From: Proteobacteria bacterium UBA2133 | Lineage (GTDB): Bacteria > Pseudomonadota > Gammaproteobacteria > Arenicellales > UBA868 | Direction: 5' to 3' | DNA length: 53,545 bases | NCBI GenBank assembly: GCA_002327725.1 | Contig: DCXP01000066.1 | Location: 1-53,545 of the forward strand | Part shown: positions 24,892 through 33,628 of the stretch, in pieces | How positions within the stretch are numbered: the stretch's first letter is position 1 | How the letters are laid out: every line of letters begins with the position of its first letter | Made by a program: the position numbers and the translations under genes | The notes under the pieces: model-generated | The model's database searches: none | What the model saw: only the letters and a program-made list of their open reading frames with translations | Told to the model about the DNA's origin: nothing

Positions 24892-25971
24892 TCAGCCCAA
24901 AATCGTGTCGCGAACGGCCGATAGGGTAGGCGCCACACGGACCGGCGCCGGACTCTGCGAAATTGCAGTATCGGGGTCTTTCAGTCCATGTCCGGTCAAG
25001 GTGCAAACGACGCTCTTGCCATCCTCGATGCTTTTCCCATTCAGTACCGACATCAGACCGGCGACAGACACCGCGGATGCCGGTTCGCAGAAGATCCCCT
25101 CCTCTCGCGCGAGGAACTTCTGTGCCTCCAGAATTGCATGATCGTCCTGCGCCAAGAACCATCCCCCTGAGGCTTCGCGAGCCGACTGAGCGAGTTCCCA
25201 GGACTGCGGGTTGCCGATCCGTATAGCGGTTGCGACGGTCTCAGGATTAGAAACAGGCGCGCCTGCGACAAAGGGTGCTGCACCAGCGGCTTGGCAGCCG
25301 ACCATAATTGGCAGCTTGCCTGTCTTTTGGGCCGCGTGATACTCAGTGTAGCCCATCCAGTACGCGCTGATGTTACCGGCGTTCCCCACTGGGAGAAAGT
25401 GATAGTCAGGCGCACTACCGAGCACGTCGATGATTTCAAAAGCTGCGGTTTTCTGCCCCTGCAGCCGGTAAGGGTTGACCGAATTGACCAAAGCCACCGG
25501 GGCTTCCCCGGGCATCGACTTGACGATCTCCATGCCATCGTCAAAGTCTCCGCTGATCTGAATTACCGTAGCGCCGTGCATCATGGCTTGTGCCAATTTT
25601 CCCAGGGCGATCTTTCCATCGGGGATGACCACAAAAGCCTTGATCCCGGCACGCGCGGCGTAGGCTGCGGCTGCGGCAGAGGTATTTCCCGTTGACGCGC
25701 AAATGACCGCTTCGCTTCCCTCGTGGACGGCCATGGTCATGGCGACCGTCATACCGCGATCCTTGAACGAGCCGGTTGGATTTGAACCCTCAACTTTGGC
25801 GAAGACCTCAATTCCCCGTTTAGGGTCGCTGAGGGAGTTCAGCCGGATAAGCGGGGTATTGCCCTCGTTGAGGCTGATCCGGCTGGCGTCAGCGGGAACC
25901 GGCAAATACTCACCGTAGCGCGAAATCAGTCCGACATCCGTGCGCCGCCCAGTGGCGCTGTGGTTCACCAT
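24892..25971 (-). CDS. thrC: Threonine synthase
   Basis: PLP enzyme converting O-phosphohomoserine to threonine. 359 residues from ATG 25971 (the longer frame overlaps hom). Lys70 in NPTGSFKDRGM holds PLP; CASTGNTSAAAAAYAARAG binds the phosphate, and PVGNAGNISAYWMGY is conserved. It starts 4 bases after the hom stop codon. This is the short, Bacillus/Pseudomonas-like class rather than the long E. coli type. No thrB is adjacent. Confidence 0.95.
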   Translation of the reverse strand: MVNHSATGRRTDVGLISRYGEYLPVPADASRISLNEGNTPLIRLNSLSDPKRGIEVFAKVEGSNPTGSFKDRGMTVAMTMAVHEGSEAVICASTGNTSAAAAAYAARAGIKAFVVIPDGKIALGKLAQAMMHGATVIQISGDFDDGMEIVKSMPGEAPVALVNSVNPYRLQGQKTAAFEIIDVLGSAPDYHFLPVGNAGNISAYWMGYTEYHAAQKTGKLPIMVGCQAAGAAPFVAGAPVSNPETVATAIRIGNPQSWELAQSAREASGGWFLAQDDHAILEAQKFLAREEGIFCEPASAVSVAGLMSVLNGKSIEDGKSVVCTLTGHGLKDPDTAISQSPAPVRVAPTLSAVRDTILG

Positions 25972-25975
25972 GAGT

Positions 25976-27286
25976 CTATTCCAGGGTTTCCAGTCGGATG
26001 CGAACGATCGGGGCCGAACTGACCTCGAGTGCTTCAATTTCACGAACCGCTTGGGCAACATCCGCCTCTTTTGCGGTGTGCGTGACGATAACAACGGGAA
26101 CGACGCGATCGTCTCCTCCGAGATCTTTCTGAATGATGACCCTGATACTCACCTGCCGCTGTCCGAGAATTTTCGTTACCTCGGCAAGCACCCCGGGCTC
26201 ATCCCGGACAGACAGGCGGAGGTAGTGGGCACACTGGATCTCGGTGATTGCGAGGGTTTCCGAGTCGGCCAACTGGGCCGGCTGGAACGCAAGATGCGGA
26301 ACACGATTCCCAGGATCTGCGGTCAGAGTCCGCACAACGTCGACCAGGTCCGCGACCACTGCGGAGGCAGTTGGCTGGGCGCCCGCACCTGCGCCGTAGT
26401 GGAGTGTATCTCCGACGACATCTCCACGAATAAGCACCGCGTTCATGACGCCTGATACGTTGGCAAGCAAATGTTCTTCCGGCACCAGACAGGGATGCAC
26501 CCGAAGATCAAGGCCGCCCTCTTGTCGGCGGGCAATACCGAGGTGCTTGATGCGATAACCGAGTTCATCGGCGTAGATAATGTCCTGCTGCCGCAGTTGG
26601 TCTATACCCTCGATATGTACGGAATCGAAGTTAAGGTGGGTACCAAATGCAATCGAGGCGAGAATGGTGAGCTTGTGTGCCGCGTCGATTCCTCCGACGT
26701 CAAAATGCGGGTCGGCCTCCGCATAACCCAGCCGCTGGGCTTCGTTCAGCACCGCCCCGTATTCGAGGCCTTGTTCCCGGATTTCGGTAAGGATGAAGTT
26801 GCAGGTCCCATTGAGGATCCCCGCCAGGCTGTCAATCCGGTTGCCCGCAAGACTCTCCCGCAACACCTTAATGACCGGTATACCGCCCGCAACCGCTGCC
26901 TCAAAAGCAACTACCCGGCCCGCTTCCGAGGCTTTCGCGAACAGTTCATTCCCGCGGGTTGCGATGAGTGCCTTGTTCGCGGTTACCACGTGTTTTCCGT
27001 GCTCCAGCGCGGTAGTGACAAGATCGAACGCAGTCTCTTCCCCGCCCATGAGTTCCAGAACGACATCAATCCGGGAGTCGGCAACCACCGCAAATGGGTC
27101 GTCGGTGAGTGCGATGTTGCGGGTATCACAGGCGCGGGGACGGGAAGTATCTCTAACGGCAGCGCGGGTGACAGTAATCTCGCGTCCGGCACGTCGAGCG
27201 ATTTCTGGTGCGTTACGGGCAAGGACATCGACGGTCCCGGCACCGACGGTCCCAAGGCCAATCACACCCACATGTACAGGTTTCAT
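25976..27286 (-). CDS. hom: Homoserine dehydrogenase
   Basis: 436 residues, monofunctional (no aspartokinase). NAD(P) motif GLGTVGAGTVDVL at 9-21, GGIPVIKVLRESLAGNRI, GILNGTCNFILTEI, the AEADPHFDVGGIDAAHKL catalytic segment, and a C-terminal ACT domain about 350-430 (SVRDEPGVLAEVTKILGQ) that usually gives threonine feedback. It forms an operon with thrC. Confidence 0.96.
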   Translation of the reverse strand: MKPVHVGVIGLGTVGAGTVDVLARNAPEIARRAGREITVTRAAVRDTSRPRACDTRNIALTDDPFAVVADSRIDVVLELMGGEETAFDLVTTALEHGKHVVTANKALIATRGNELFAKASEAGRVVAFEAAVAGGIPVIKVLRESLAGNRIDSLAGILNGTCNFILTEIREQGLEYGAVLNEAQRLGYAEADPHFDVGGIDAAHKLTILASIAFGTHLNFDSVHIEGIDQLRQQDIIYADELGYRIKHLGIARRQEGGLDLRVHPCLVPEEHLLANVSGVMNAVLIRGDVVGDTLHYGAGAGAQPTASAVVADLVDVVRTLTADPGNRVPHLAFQPAQLADSETLAITEIQCAHYLRLSVRDEPGVLAEVTKILGQRQVSIRVIIQKDLGGDDRVVPVVIVTHTAKEADVAQAVREIEALEVSSAPIVRIRLETLE

Positions 27287-27430
27287 ATAATTTGAGGGTT
27301 CCCCGGAACCAGAACTGACATTCCCGAGACTGGGTATAAAGGTCGGATTTTATCGCAATACACCCGGGGTCAGAATCTTTCGGGCCGTTTCCGAAGAATA
27401 CAGTACCACGTTTGCTAAGCGTCTCGCACC

Positions 27431-27805
27431 ATGGAACTTGAAACCGAAAAGTCCGAAGGCAGAACGATCATCTCTTCCTATGAGTCTGAGTGGGTCCTGG
27501 TCGGCGCCGAAGCATTATCCGAGAGTTTCATCCTTGTGCCCGGTCTTAAGCCGAGGCGCTGGGGCATTGACCGGTTCTCGGATCTTTCAGCCCCAGCCCT
27601 TGGGGATCTGTGCTCGGTGGACTGTGACGTTTTACTGGTGGGAACAGGAATTAAGCAGCAGTTTCCAGGACCTGAGCTTGCCAGGGTACTTGCCGAGCGT
27701 GGGCGGAGTGCAGAATTCATGAGTTCACGTTCGGCATGCATCACCTTCAACGTGCTGTCTCTGGATGATCGCAGCGTAGCGGCCGCGATTATTCTGCCAC
27801 TCTAG
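27431..27805 (+). CDS. Mth938-like domain protein (DUF498/NDUFAF3-like)
   Basis: 124 residues with the Mth938 fold signature: SYESEWVLVGAEALSESFILVPG, LLVGTGIKQQFPGPELARVLAERG, and EFMSSRSACITFNVLSLDDRSVAAAIIL. In mitochondria a relative (NDUFAF3) helps complex I assembly; the bacterial role is not established. It is divergent from hom and convergent with nlpD, in the place where rpoS stands in many gammaproteobacteria. Confidence 0.85.
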   Translation: MELETEKSEGRTIISSYESEWVLVGAEALSESFILVPGLKPRRWGIDRFSDLSAPALGDLCSVDCDVLLVGTGIKQQFPGPELARVLAERGRSAEFMSSRSACITFNVLSLDDRSVAAAIILPL

Positions 27806-27817
27806 ACCTCTTGGGGT

Positions 27818-28591
27818 TTACAACCTTGGCAGATAGCTGAGCGGGTCTACAGGCTGTCCATCGCGCCGAATCTCAAAGTGGAGTCGAACCGTGTCGGCAC
27901 CTGACTGCCCCATTTCGGCAATGACCTGCCCACCGTGGACCGGGTCACCCTCGTTGATCGTAACCGCCCGGTTGTGGGCGTAGGCACTCAGAAAGGTCTC
28001 ATCGTGTTTGATGATAATCAAAAGCCCGTACCCTCTTAGTCCCGTGCCGGCGTAGACGACTTTGCCTTTTGCGGCGGCCCGGACCGGGCTGCCATCGGAG
28101 CCCGCAATATCAATGCCATTGCTTCCGCCGTCAGGATCAAAGCGTGAGATCAACTCGCCCTTGGCGGGCCAGATCCAGGCACCTGTCGCCTGTGTTGGGG
28201 CTGTCGATGTGGATGTTTCGGTAGTCTGGGTTTGTACGGCAGTGTCTTCTGTAACCAGCGGTACCGACTCGGGCTCGACGATGGCCCGGGTCACCGATTG
28301 ACCCTGAGGGCGGCTCAGGTCACCGCCAAGGAACAGCTCTTGACCTACCTCGAGTCGATAAGGGGGCTCTAAACTATTCCAAAATGCCACGTCCCGGTAA
28401 TCCAGGCCGACCTCCCACGCGATCGTGTAGAGCGAATCTCCGGCGCGAACCACACGAATGGAAGCTGTGGTACGTGCTGCCGTGAGGTCACTGACGGGGA
28501 CTACCGCAGGTCCGCTACACCCGGCGACTAGCGCAACAAGCAGTAGGGCCTTAACAGTCCCGCGAAACTGTCTAGAACACCTGTCAGACAT
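27818..28591 (-). CDS. nlpD: NlpD-like lipoprotein, LysM plus degenerate M23 (amidase activator)
   Basis: 257 residues. Lipobox LVAGC with lipidated Cys25, LysM domain about 45-90 (VVRAGDSLYTIAWEVGLDY), a Thr/Pro linker, then an M23/LytM domain about 150-255. The first zinc motif is changed (GSNGIDIAG instead of HxGxD) while SAYAHN and LHFEIR remain, as in E. coli NlpD, which is inactive and instead activates amidase AmiC at the septum. It overlaps the upstream yqaA stop by 8 bases. Part of surE-pcm-yqaA-nlpD. rpoS is not downstream. Confidence 0.92.
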   Translation of the reverse strand: MSDRCSRQFRGTVKALLLVALVAGCSGPAVVPVSDLTAARTTASIRVVRAGDSLYTIAWEVGLDYRDVAFWNSLEPPYRLEVGQELFLGGDLSRPQGQSVTRAIVEPESVPLVTEDTAVQTQTTETSTSTAPTQATGAWIWPAKGELISRFDPDGGSNGIDIAGSDGSPVRAAAKGKVVYAGTGLRGYGLLIIIKHDETFLSAYAHNRAVTINEGDPVHGGQVIAEMGQSGADTVRLHFEIRRDGQPVDPLSYLPRL

Positions 28592-29165
28592 AAATCCAGA
28601 CCACGACTACTGCCGACAGAGCGAGAACCGCCCAGCCGATGGTATCGGCGTAGCGGTGCAACTGCTTTTCGAAACGTTCTCCGCCTGCATAGATCAACCC
28701 GGCAACCAGAAAAAATCGGGCGCCCCGCCCTACCAGAGACGCTGCAACAAAGGGCAGCAGGCTCATAGATGCGAGCCCAGCGCTGATGGTAAACAGTTTG
28801 TAGGGAATCGGTGTGAAGCCAGCCAAAAACACGATCCAGACACCATGCGCCTGAAATTGCGCTCGCGCCGCCTCGAACGCCGCCTCAGCCTCGTAGAAAT
28901 GAATGAGGGGCTGGGCAACAACGTTAAACAGAAACATTCCAATGAGATATCCCGCCACCCCACCCAGGACAGACCAAACCGTCGTCAGCGTTGCCAGGGA
29001 CCACGCCCGATGCCGCTGGGCGAGAACCATGGGTGCGAGCATGACGTCGGGCGGGATGGGAAAAAAAGACGACTCCGCAAACGACAAAGCAGCAAGATAG
29101 CGCGGTGCCCTCGGATGTGCCGCCCATTTCAGCACGAGCTGGTAGAGGTGGGAGAAGATCCTCAT
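28584..29165 (-). CDS. yqaA: YqaA/DedA-like membrane protein (VTT domain)
   Basis: 193 residues from ATG 29165, which overlaps the pcm stop (ATGA). Several TM segments with the VTT/SNARE-associated signature: LSFAESSFFPIPPDVMLAP, GYLIGMFLF, and FLAGFTPIPYKLFTISAGL. Relatives include DedA proteins linked to membrane lipid flipping and proton-motive force. The gene is commonly found between pcm and nlpD. Specific role unknown. Confidence 0.88.
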   Translation of the reverse strand: MRIFSHLYQLVLKWAAHPRAPRYLAALSFAESSFFPIPPDVMLAPMVLAQRHRAWSLATLTTVWSVLGGVAGYLIGMFLFNVVAQPLIHFYEAEAAFEAARAQFQAHGVWIVFLAGFTPIPYKLFTISAGLASMSLLPFVAASLVGRGARFFLVAGLIYAGGERFEKQLHRYADTIGWAVLALSAVVVVWIYV

Positions 29166-29854
29166 TGCACCTGACCCGGGCGCAGCGGCACAAAAACCAC
29201 AGAAATGGACTTGTGACGAAGAATCGAATGGTTGGTCTTCGTCCAATACAGCAGCCGCTGCTGGTAGGTATCGCCTTCAGGGGCAACCAGCACACCGCCT
29301 TCTGCCAGCTGAGAATACAATGATTCAGACACTCGTTCGGGTGCGGCCGTCAGCATAATGCCGTCGAAAGGACCCCTGGTGGGCCACCCATGAGTGCCAT
29401 CGCCGTGTCGCAGTGACACATTGCGGATGTCAAGTTTCTGCAGGTGTTCCCGGGCGCGATCCGCTAGCGCCCCGACCCGCTCAACCGAGAAGACCCGGCT
29501 GGAAAGGCGGGCTAGCACAGCGGTCTGAAAACCCGAGCCGGCTCCTATTTCCAGAACACGTGTTACCCGACTGCGCCCGGCCATCAGGATCTCGGTCATC
29601 AGGGCAACGACATAGGGTTGGGAGATGGTCTGGTGATAGCCGATGGGCAAAGCCGTGTCCTCATACGCCCGGCTTTTCAGAGCCTCTTCGACAAATTCAT
29701 GTCGAGCAACACTCGACATTGCGGCGAGCACCGGCTCACTGGTGATCCCTTTGTCGCGAAGGCTCTCAACAAGACGCTGTCTGGCCCTTTCCGACACAAA
29801 ACCGCCAAAACGGTTATCGGTATCGAACTCAGGGTTCGTCATACGCTCAACCAT
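29162..29854 (-). CDS. pcm: Protein-L-isoaspartate O-methyltransferase
   Basis: 230 residues from ATG 29854; ATG 29842 (MTNPEF) is an alternative. Repairs L-isoaspartyl damage in proteins. Motifs: LPIGYHQTISQPYVVALMTE (isoaspartyl recognition), SAM motif VLEIGAGSGFQTAVLA, GDGTHGWP, FDGIMLTAAP, and LLVAP-like GGVLVAPEG. Overlaps surE by 16 bases, co-transcribed. Confidence 0.95.
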   Translation of the reverse strand: MVERMTNPEFDTDNRFGGFVSERARQRLVESLRDKGITSEPVLAAMSSVARHEFVEEALKSRAYEDTALPIGYHQTISQPYVVALMTEILMAGRSRVTRVLEIGAGSGFQTAVLARLSSRVFSVERVGALADRAREHLQKLDIRNVSLRHGDGTHGWPTRGPFDGIMLTAAPERVSESLYSQLAEGGVLVAPEGDTYQQRLLYWTKTNHSILRHKSISVVFVPLRPGQVQ

Positions 29855-30582
29855 TGCCGGATCTGCTCGGTTTGACTGTGCCGTGTCAGGTCGACCTGTA
29901 GCGGGGTAACCGAAACAAACCCGGAGCGCACAGCAAAAAAGTCAGTTCCCTCTGCGCAATCCTGCTCCTCCCCGGCCGGGCCTACCCAGTAGATATCCTT
30001 GCCGTTAGGGTCCTTTGCGCGGAGAACGGGTTCAGATTTGTGGCGGCAGCCAAGGCGGGTGGACTGAAATCCCTTGATTTCGTCGAACGGCAGGTCCGGT
30101 ACGTTGACGTTGATGATGCTGTCTCGAGGGAGCGGGTTCTGCTGGACACGTTGCAGCAGTAAGAGTGCAACCTGGGCGGCAGCGTCGAAGTGCTGGGCAT
30201 TCGACCCGACCAACGATATGGCGACCGCAGGGAAACCCAGATATCGGCCTTCCATGGCCGCAGCGACAGTACCCGAATAAATGACATCGTCGCCCAGGTT
30301 TGCGCCGTGGTTGATTCCGGCGATCACCATATCCGGTTCCGGATCCATAAGGCCCGTCAGGCCGACGTGAACACAATCTGTCGGTGTTCCGTCCAGGTGG
30401 AGGAACCCGTTCGGGCCCTGCTGAACCCTGAGAGGTCGGGTGAGAGTCAGTGAATTACTGGCCCCGCTGCGATTTCGGTCTGGCGCGATGACCAGGGTCT
30501 CAGCCACAGTGTCGATAACGCGATGAAGCGCGGATAATCCTGACGCCAGATAACCGTCATCATTACTGATCAGAATGCGCAT
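29839..30582 (-). CDS. surE: 5'/3'-nucleotidase SurE
   Basis: 247 residues. Metal-binding SNDDGYLASG (Asp8, Asp9), RNRSGASNSLTL, HLDGTPTDCVHVGL, INHGANLGDDVIYSGTVAAAMEG and NVNVPDLP are all canonical. Dephosphorylates nucleoside monophosphates. First gene of surE-pcm-yqaA-nlpD, divergent from the cation transporter gene. Confidence 0.97.
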   Translation of the reverse strand: MRILISNDDGYLASGLSALHRVIDTVAETLVIAPDRNRSGASNSLTLTRPLRVQQGPNGFLHLDGTPTDCVHVGLTGLMDPEPDMVIAGINHGANLGDDVIYSGTVAAAMEGRYLGFPAVAISLVGSNAQHFDAAAQVALLLLQRVQQNPLPRDSIINVNVPDLPFDEIKGFQSTRLGCRHKSEPVLRAKDPNGKDIYWVGPAGEEQDCAEGTDFFAVRSGFVSVTPLQVDLTRHSQTEQIRQWLSV

Positions 30583-30729
30583 ACCAAAGACTTTCCACTA
30601 AGGTGGACATTACCGCGGGCGAAACTCGAATTATCTCAGAAAACCCCTGGCGGGCGCATACCTGAGCAAAACAATCCATCGCCAGGCCGGGGTACGGGCC
30701 GGGGAAGTTGCCGCTGATAGACTTGCCTG

Positions 30730-31896
30730 ATGGAAACAGTGTCGAAGGCAGCCGCTGATTACCGGATCATCAGAAAGGTTACGGTGCTGAGCGGGTTCGT
30801 GGATGGCGTTCTGGCTGTTGCAAAGCTGATCGGCGGCATGGCCGCGCAGTCACAGGCCCTGATTGCGGATGGAATCCACTCGATATCCGATCTGGTTACG
30901 GACTTGCTGGTGATCATCGCCGCCCGTCATGCCAGTCATGAGGCGGACTCGGCGCACCCCTATGGCCATGGGCGTATCCAGGCTATTGCGACAGCGGTAT
31001 TGGCTGTTCTGCTCGCGCTGGTCGCGCTTGGGGTTACGTGGGATGCGGTCACCCGCCTGCGCGGCGATGGAGACCTGCTTTCCCCGGGATGGATGGCGTT
31101 GGTGATCGCGGGAATCTCAGTGGTTGCCAAGGAAGCCGTGTATCAGTACACCAACCGGGCCGCCAAAGCCCTGGATTCGAGCCTGTTACGCGCCAATGCC
31201 TGGCATAGCAGAACCGATGCGCTGTCTTCGTTGATTGTGATCGCAGGAGTTCTGGGCGTGATGCTGGGCCTTGCGTGGGCGGATGCGGTCGGGGCGATCG
31301 GCGTTGCCCTGATTATTCTCCATGCGGCCTTTCAAATTGGTCGAGAGGCTTTTGATGAACTCATTGATGCGGGCCTCGACGAGGATACGCTCGCCATGAT
31401 GCGTAATACCATTCTGGGGGTTCCCGGCGTCATAGGGGTCCATGAGTTGCGCACGCGCCGAATGGGGTCCCAGCTGCTCGCGGATATGCACATTCATGTG
31501 GATCCCCTAATCAGCGTTTCTGAGGGGCACGCCATTGGTGATCAGGTGATGCATGTTCTGGGGCGAAAATTCAGGCGCCTTGGTGATATTGTGGTGCACA
31601 TCGATCCGGAAGATGATCTCGTCACGCCAGGCCCGATCGATCTTCCGTTACGACCCGACATCGAGCGCGCTCTCCGGAAAGTCTTGACCCGTGGCGGTGT
31701 CGGATCCGAGCATGCCGGCGAGACCTACCTGGATCTCCTGCTTCACTATGTCGGGGGCAGCGTCATTGGCGAGTTGACCTTCCAACTGCCTGCGCCTGAA
31801 CAGCGGAGTGATCTGGGCGAGCAAAGCAGAATACTGTCAGAGCGGCTTATCGAGCAAACCCCGCTCAGCGAAGTTAAGATCCTCTACAGGGGATAA
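30730..31896 (+). CDS. Cation diffusion facilitator family transporter
   Basis: 388 residues. Six TM helices in about residues 18-215 with the divalent-metal sites HSISDLVTD and HSRTDALSS in TM2 and TM5 (HxxxD in both), which suits Zn, Fe or Mn export. The cytoplasmic domain about 216-300 (GVIGVHELRTRRMGSQLLADMHIHVDP) has the ferredoxin-like CDF fold. A further 90-residue C-terminal extension is unusual and shows a second cytoplasmic-domain-like stretch (YLDLLLHYVGGSVIGELTF). Metal not determinable. Confidence 0.9.
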   Translation: METVSKAAADYRIIRKVTVLSGFVDGVLAVAKLIGGMAAQSQALIADGIHSISDLVTDLLVIIAARHASHEADSAHPYGHGRIQAIATAVLAVLLALVALGVTWDAVTRLRGDGDLLSPGWMALVIAGISVVAKEAVYQYTNRAAKALDSSLLRANAWHSRTDALSSLIVIAGVLGVMLGLAWADAVGAIGVALIILHAAFQIGREAFDELIDAGLDEDTLAMMRNTILGVPGVIGVHELRTRRMGSQLLADMHIHVDPLISVSEGHAIGDQVMHVLGRKFRRLGDIVVHIDPEDDLVTPGPIDLPLRPDIERALRKVLTRGGVGSEHAGETYLDLLLHYVGGSVIGELTFQLPAPEQRSDLGEQSRILSERLIEQTPLSEVKILYRG

Positions 31897-31933
31897 GCAG
31901 GACAAGTGCGAAAGAGCCACGCGGCCGCAGATC

Positions 31934-33196
31934 CTATTTGGTGTAATCGAGACTCATCTGGTTTTTCCGGACAGGACCGCGCCAGACGAGCACTTCCTGT
32001 ATACGCCGCGGAGTCGCACGGACTACGGTAAGTTGCAGGCCGTCGAGTTCGAACTCCTCTCCGCTCTCAGGAATCCGCTGTGCGTGCGCGAGGATCCAGC
32101 GGCTGACAGAGTCTGTCGGTTTCCCGGAAAGGTTGGCGCCAAAGTGTTCGCAGAGAATCCGCAATTCTGACGCGCCTTCTATGGTGATCCGGTCCGGGCC
32201 ATGAACAGTGTATTCACTCGGCGTGACATCGCTTTCGTCGTAAATTTCCCCGACCAGCTCCTCCATCAGATCCTCGAGGGTAACCACCCCTTCCATGATG
32301 CCGTGCTCATCCACCACGATGGCAAGCTGGTTGCGCTCATGGCGCAGCGCGGCGATGGTGTCATTAAGTGACTGACCTTCGGGAATAAAATAAGGCGCGC
32401 GGGCGAAGTCTTCTATATGTCTGTCGGACACCATGTTGAGGATAGCAGACAGAAGTTCCCGTACATGGACCACCCCGACGATCTCATCCGGGTCCTTCCC
32501 GTGCAGGGGGATTCGACTGAACGGGACGTCGACGAGTTTTTCGACCGCGGCGGTCAGAGGAAGGTTGGCGGCAAGGCCAAAGACTTTGTGCCTCGGTGTC
32601 ATGACATCACCGGCGGTAAGGTCGCTGAACGCGAATGCCCTTTCAATGAGCTGTTTTTCGCTCTCTTCAATAGTCCCCTCTTCTTCGCCATACCCCGCCA
32701 TGCTGATAAGTTCAGACTCGGTGACGGTCGGATCCTCGCCCGTCCCTGAATTTGAAAGCCCGGGCGTGAAATACTCAAACACCCGGCTGACTGGAGCCGT
32801 GATGTGAACCAGAGCCAGAATGACCGGCGCGACGGCAAGGGAGATCCGCTCCGAGTATCGGGTGGCAAGACTCTTGGGTGTGATCTCTCCGAATACAAGA
32901 ATCACGATAGTCAGCACACCCACGGCAATACCCGGACCCATACTCCCAAAAGCCTGCGTTGCGAGTACGGTGGCGAGTGCAGAGGCGCTGATATTCACGA
33001 GGTTGTTTCCGATCAGGATAGCAACCAGCATGCGGGAGGGGTTTGCTTTCAGCAGCTGCAGGGATCGCGCACCGGGGCGGTCATCGTCGGCGAGCGCATC
33101 CGCGCGGGCACGCGACAGCGCGACCAGAGCGGTCTCTGAGCCTGAAAAGAAAGCAGAAAGACCCAACAGGAGGATCAGCGAAAGTCCTTCAATCAC
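31934..33196 (-). CDS. CorB/HlyC-type CNNM transporter-like protein
   Basis: 420 residues: DUF21/CNNM membrane domain about 1-180 (FFSGSETALVALSRARADAL), tandem CBS domains about 195-320 (DVMTPRHKVFGL, NQLAIVVDEHGIMEGVVTLEDLMEELVGEIYDE), and a CorC/HlyC C-terminal domain. The family is associated with Mg2+/Co2+ efflux or Mg transport. GTG start. It ends facing the cation diffusion facilitator, and it is the last gene of a leftward run starting at the methyltransferase at 36.8 kb. Confidence 0.92.
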   Translation of the reverse strand: MIEGLSLILLLGLSAFFSGSETALVALSRARADALADDDRPGARSLQLLKANPSRMLVAILIGNNLVNISASALATVLATQAFGSMGPGIAVGVLTIVILVFGEITPKSLATRYSERISLAVAPVILALVHITAPVSRVFEYFTPGLSNSGTGEDPTVTESELISMAGYGEEEGTIEESEKQLIERAFAFSDLTAGDVMTPRHKVFGLAANLPLTAAVEKLVDVPFSRIPLHGKDPDEIVGVVHVRELLSAILNMVSDRHIEDFARAPYFIPEGQSLNDTIAALRHERNQLAIVVDEHGIMEGVVTLEDLMEELVGEIYDESDVTPSEYTVHGPDRITIEGASELRILCEHFGANLSGKPTDSVSRWILAHAQRIPESGEEFELDGLQLTVVRATPRRIQEVLVWRGPVRKNQMSLDYTK

Positions 33197-33235
33197 GGCA
33201 GGTCGTTTCCCGGCATAGCGGCACGGTCCGCCATC

Positions 33236-33616
33236 CTAGTGCGGTTCACGAAGCGTCTCGACATAGGCCGCGATGAGGTCAATCTCGTCGAGCGTTATCT
33301 CGAAAGGCGGGTAGTAAGGATCAACATTCGACCACAGGGGGTAACCTGAAACACGGGCAAATACGGGGTGTGGCCGCCGCGAATAGAACGTCAGGAAGCG
33401 CTCGCGCCAATCGTCACTTTTAACCATCCAGGTAAATGACGGGGAGTTGCCAATGCCGCCCATTCGGTTGTATTCGCCGATGACATGGCAGCGCGAGCAA
33501 CGCTCCCGTGACAGCTCAAAACCCTGCTCAACTTCACCGTCGGCGCGCGATAGCGGGAAGCTCAAAAGCAGCAGGAACACGCCTGCAAAAACGCTGTGGA
33601 AAATCCGGGTCAGCAT
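33236..33616 (-). CDS. Small periplasmic c-type cytochrome
   Basis: 126 residues: signal peptide 1-25 (FHSVFAGVFLLLLSFPLSRA-D), a single heme site CSRCH (Cys40, Cys43, His44), a long insert, and a C-terminal helix LDEIDLIAAYVETL as in class I cytochromes. The axial Met could be in the MGG or WMV segment; I cannot decide. It lies 12 bases after the aminotransferase gene and 39 before corB. Redox partner unknown. Confidence 0.87.
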   Translation of the reverse strand: MLTRIFHSVFAGVFLLLLSFPLSRADGEVEQGFELSRERCSRCHVIGEYNRMGGIGNSPSFTWMVKSDDWRERFLTFYSRRPHPVFARVSGYPLWSNVDPYYPPFEITLDEIDLIAAYVETLREPH

Positions 33617-33628
33617 CTTCTTGAGCCC

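Noticed and set aside
26471..27295. Long plus-strand frame (274 codons) opposite hom
   Set aside because: It lies wholly antisense to a clear homoserine dehydrogenase with all motifs; the composition is that of a high-GC shadow frame.
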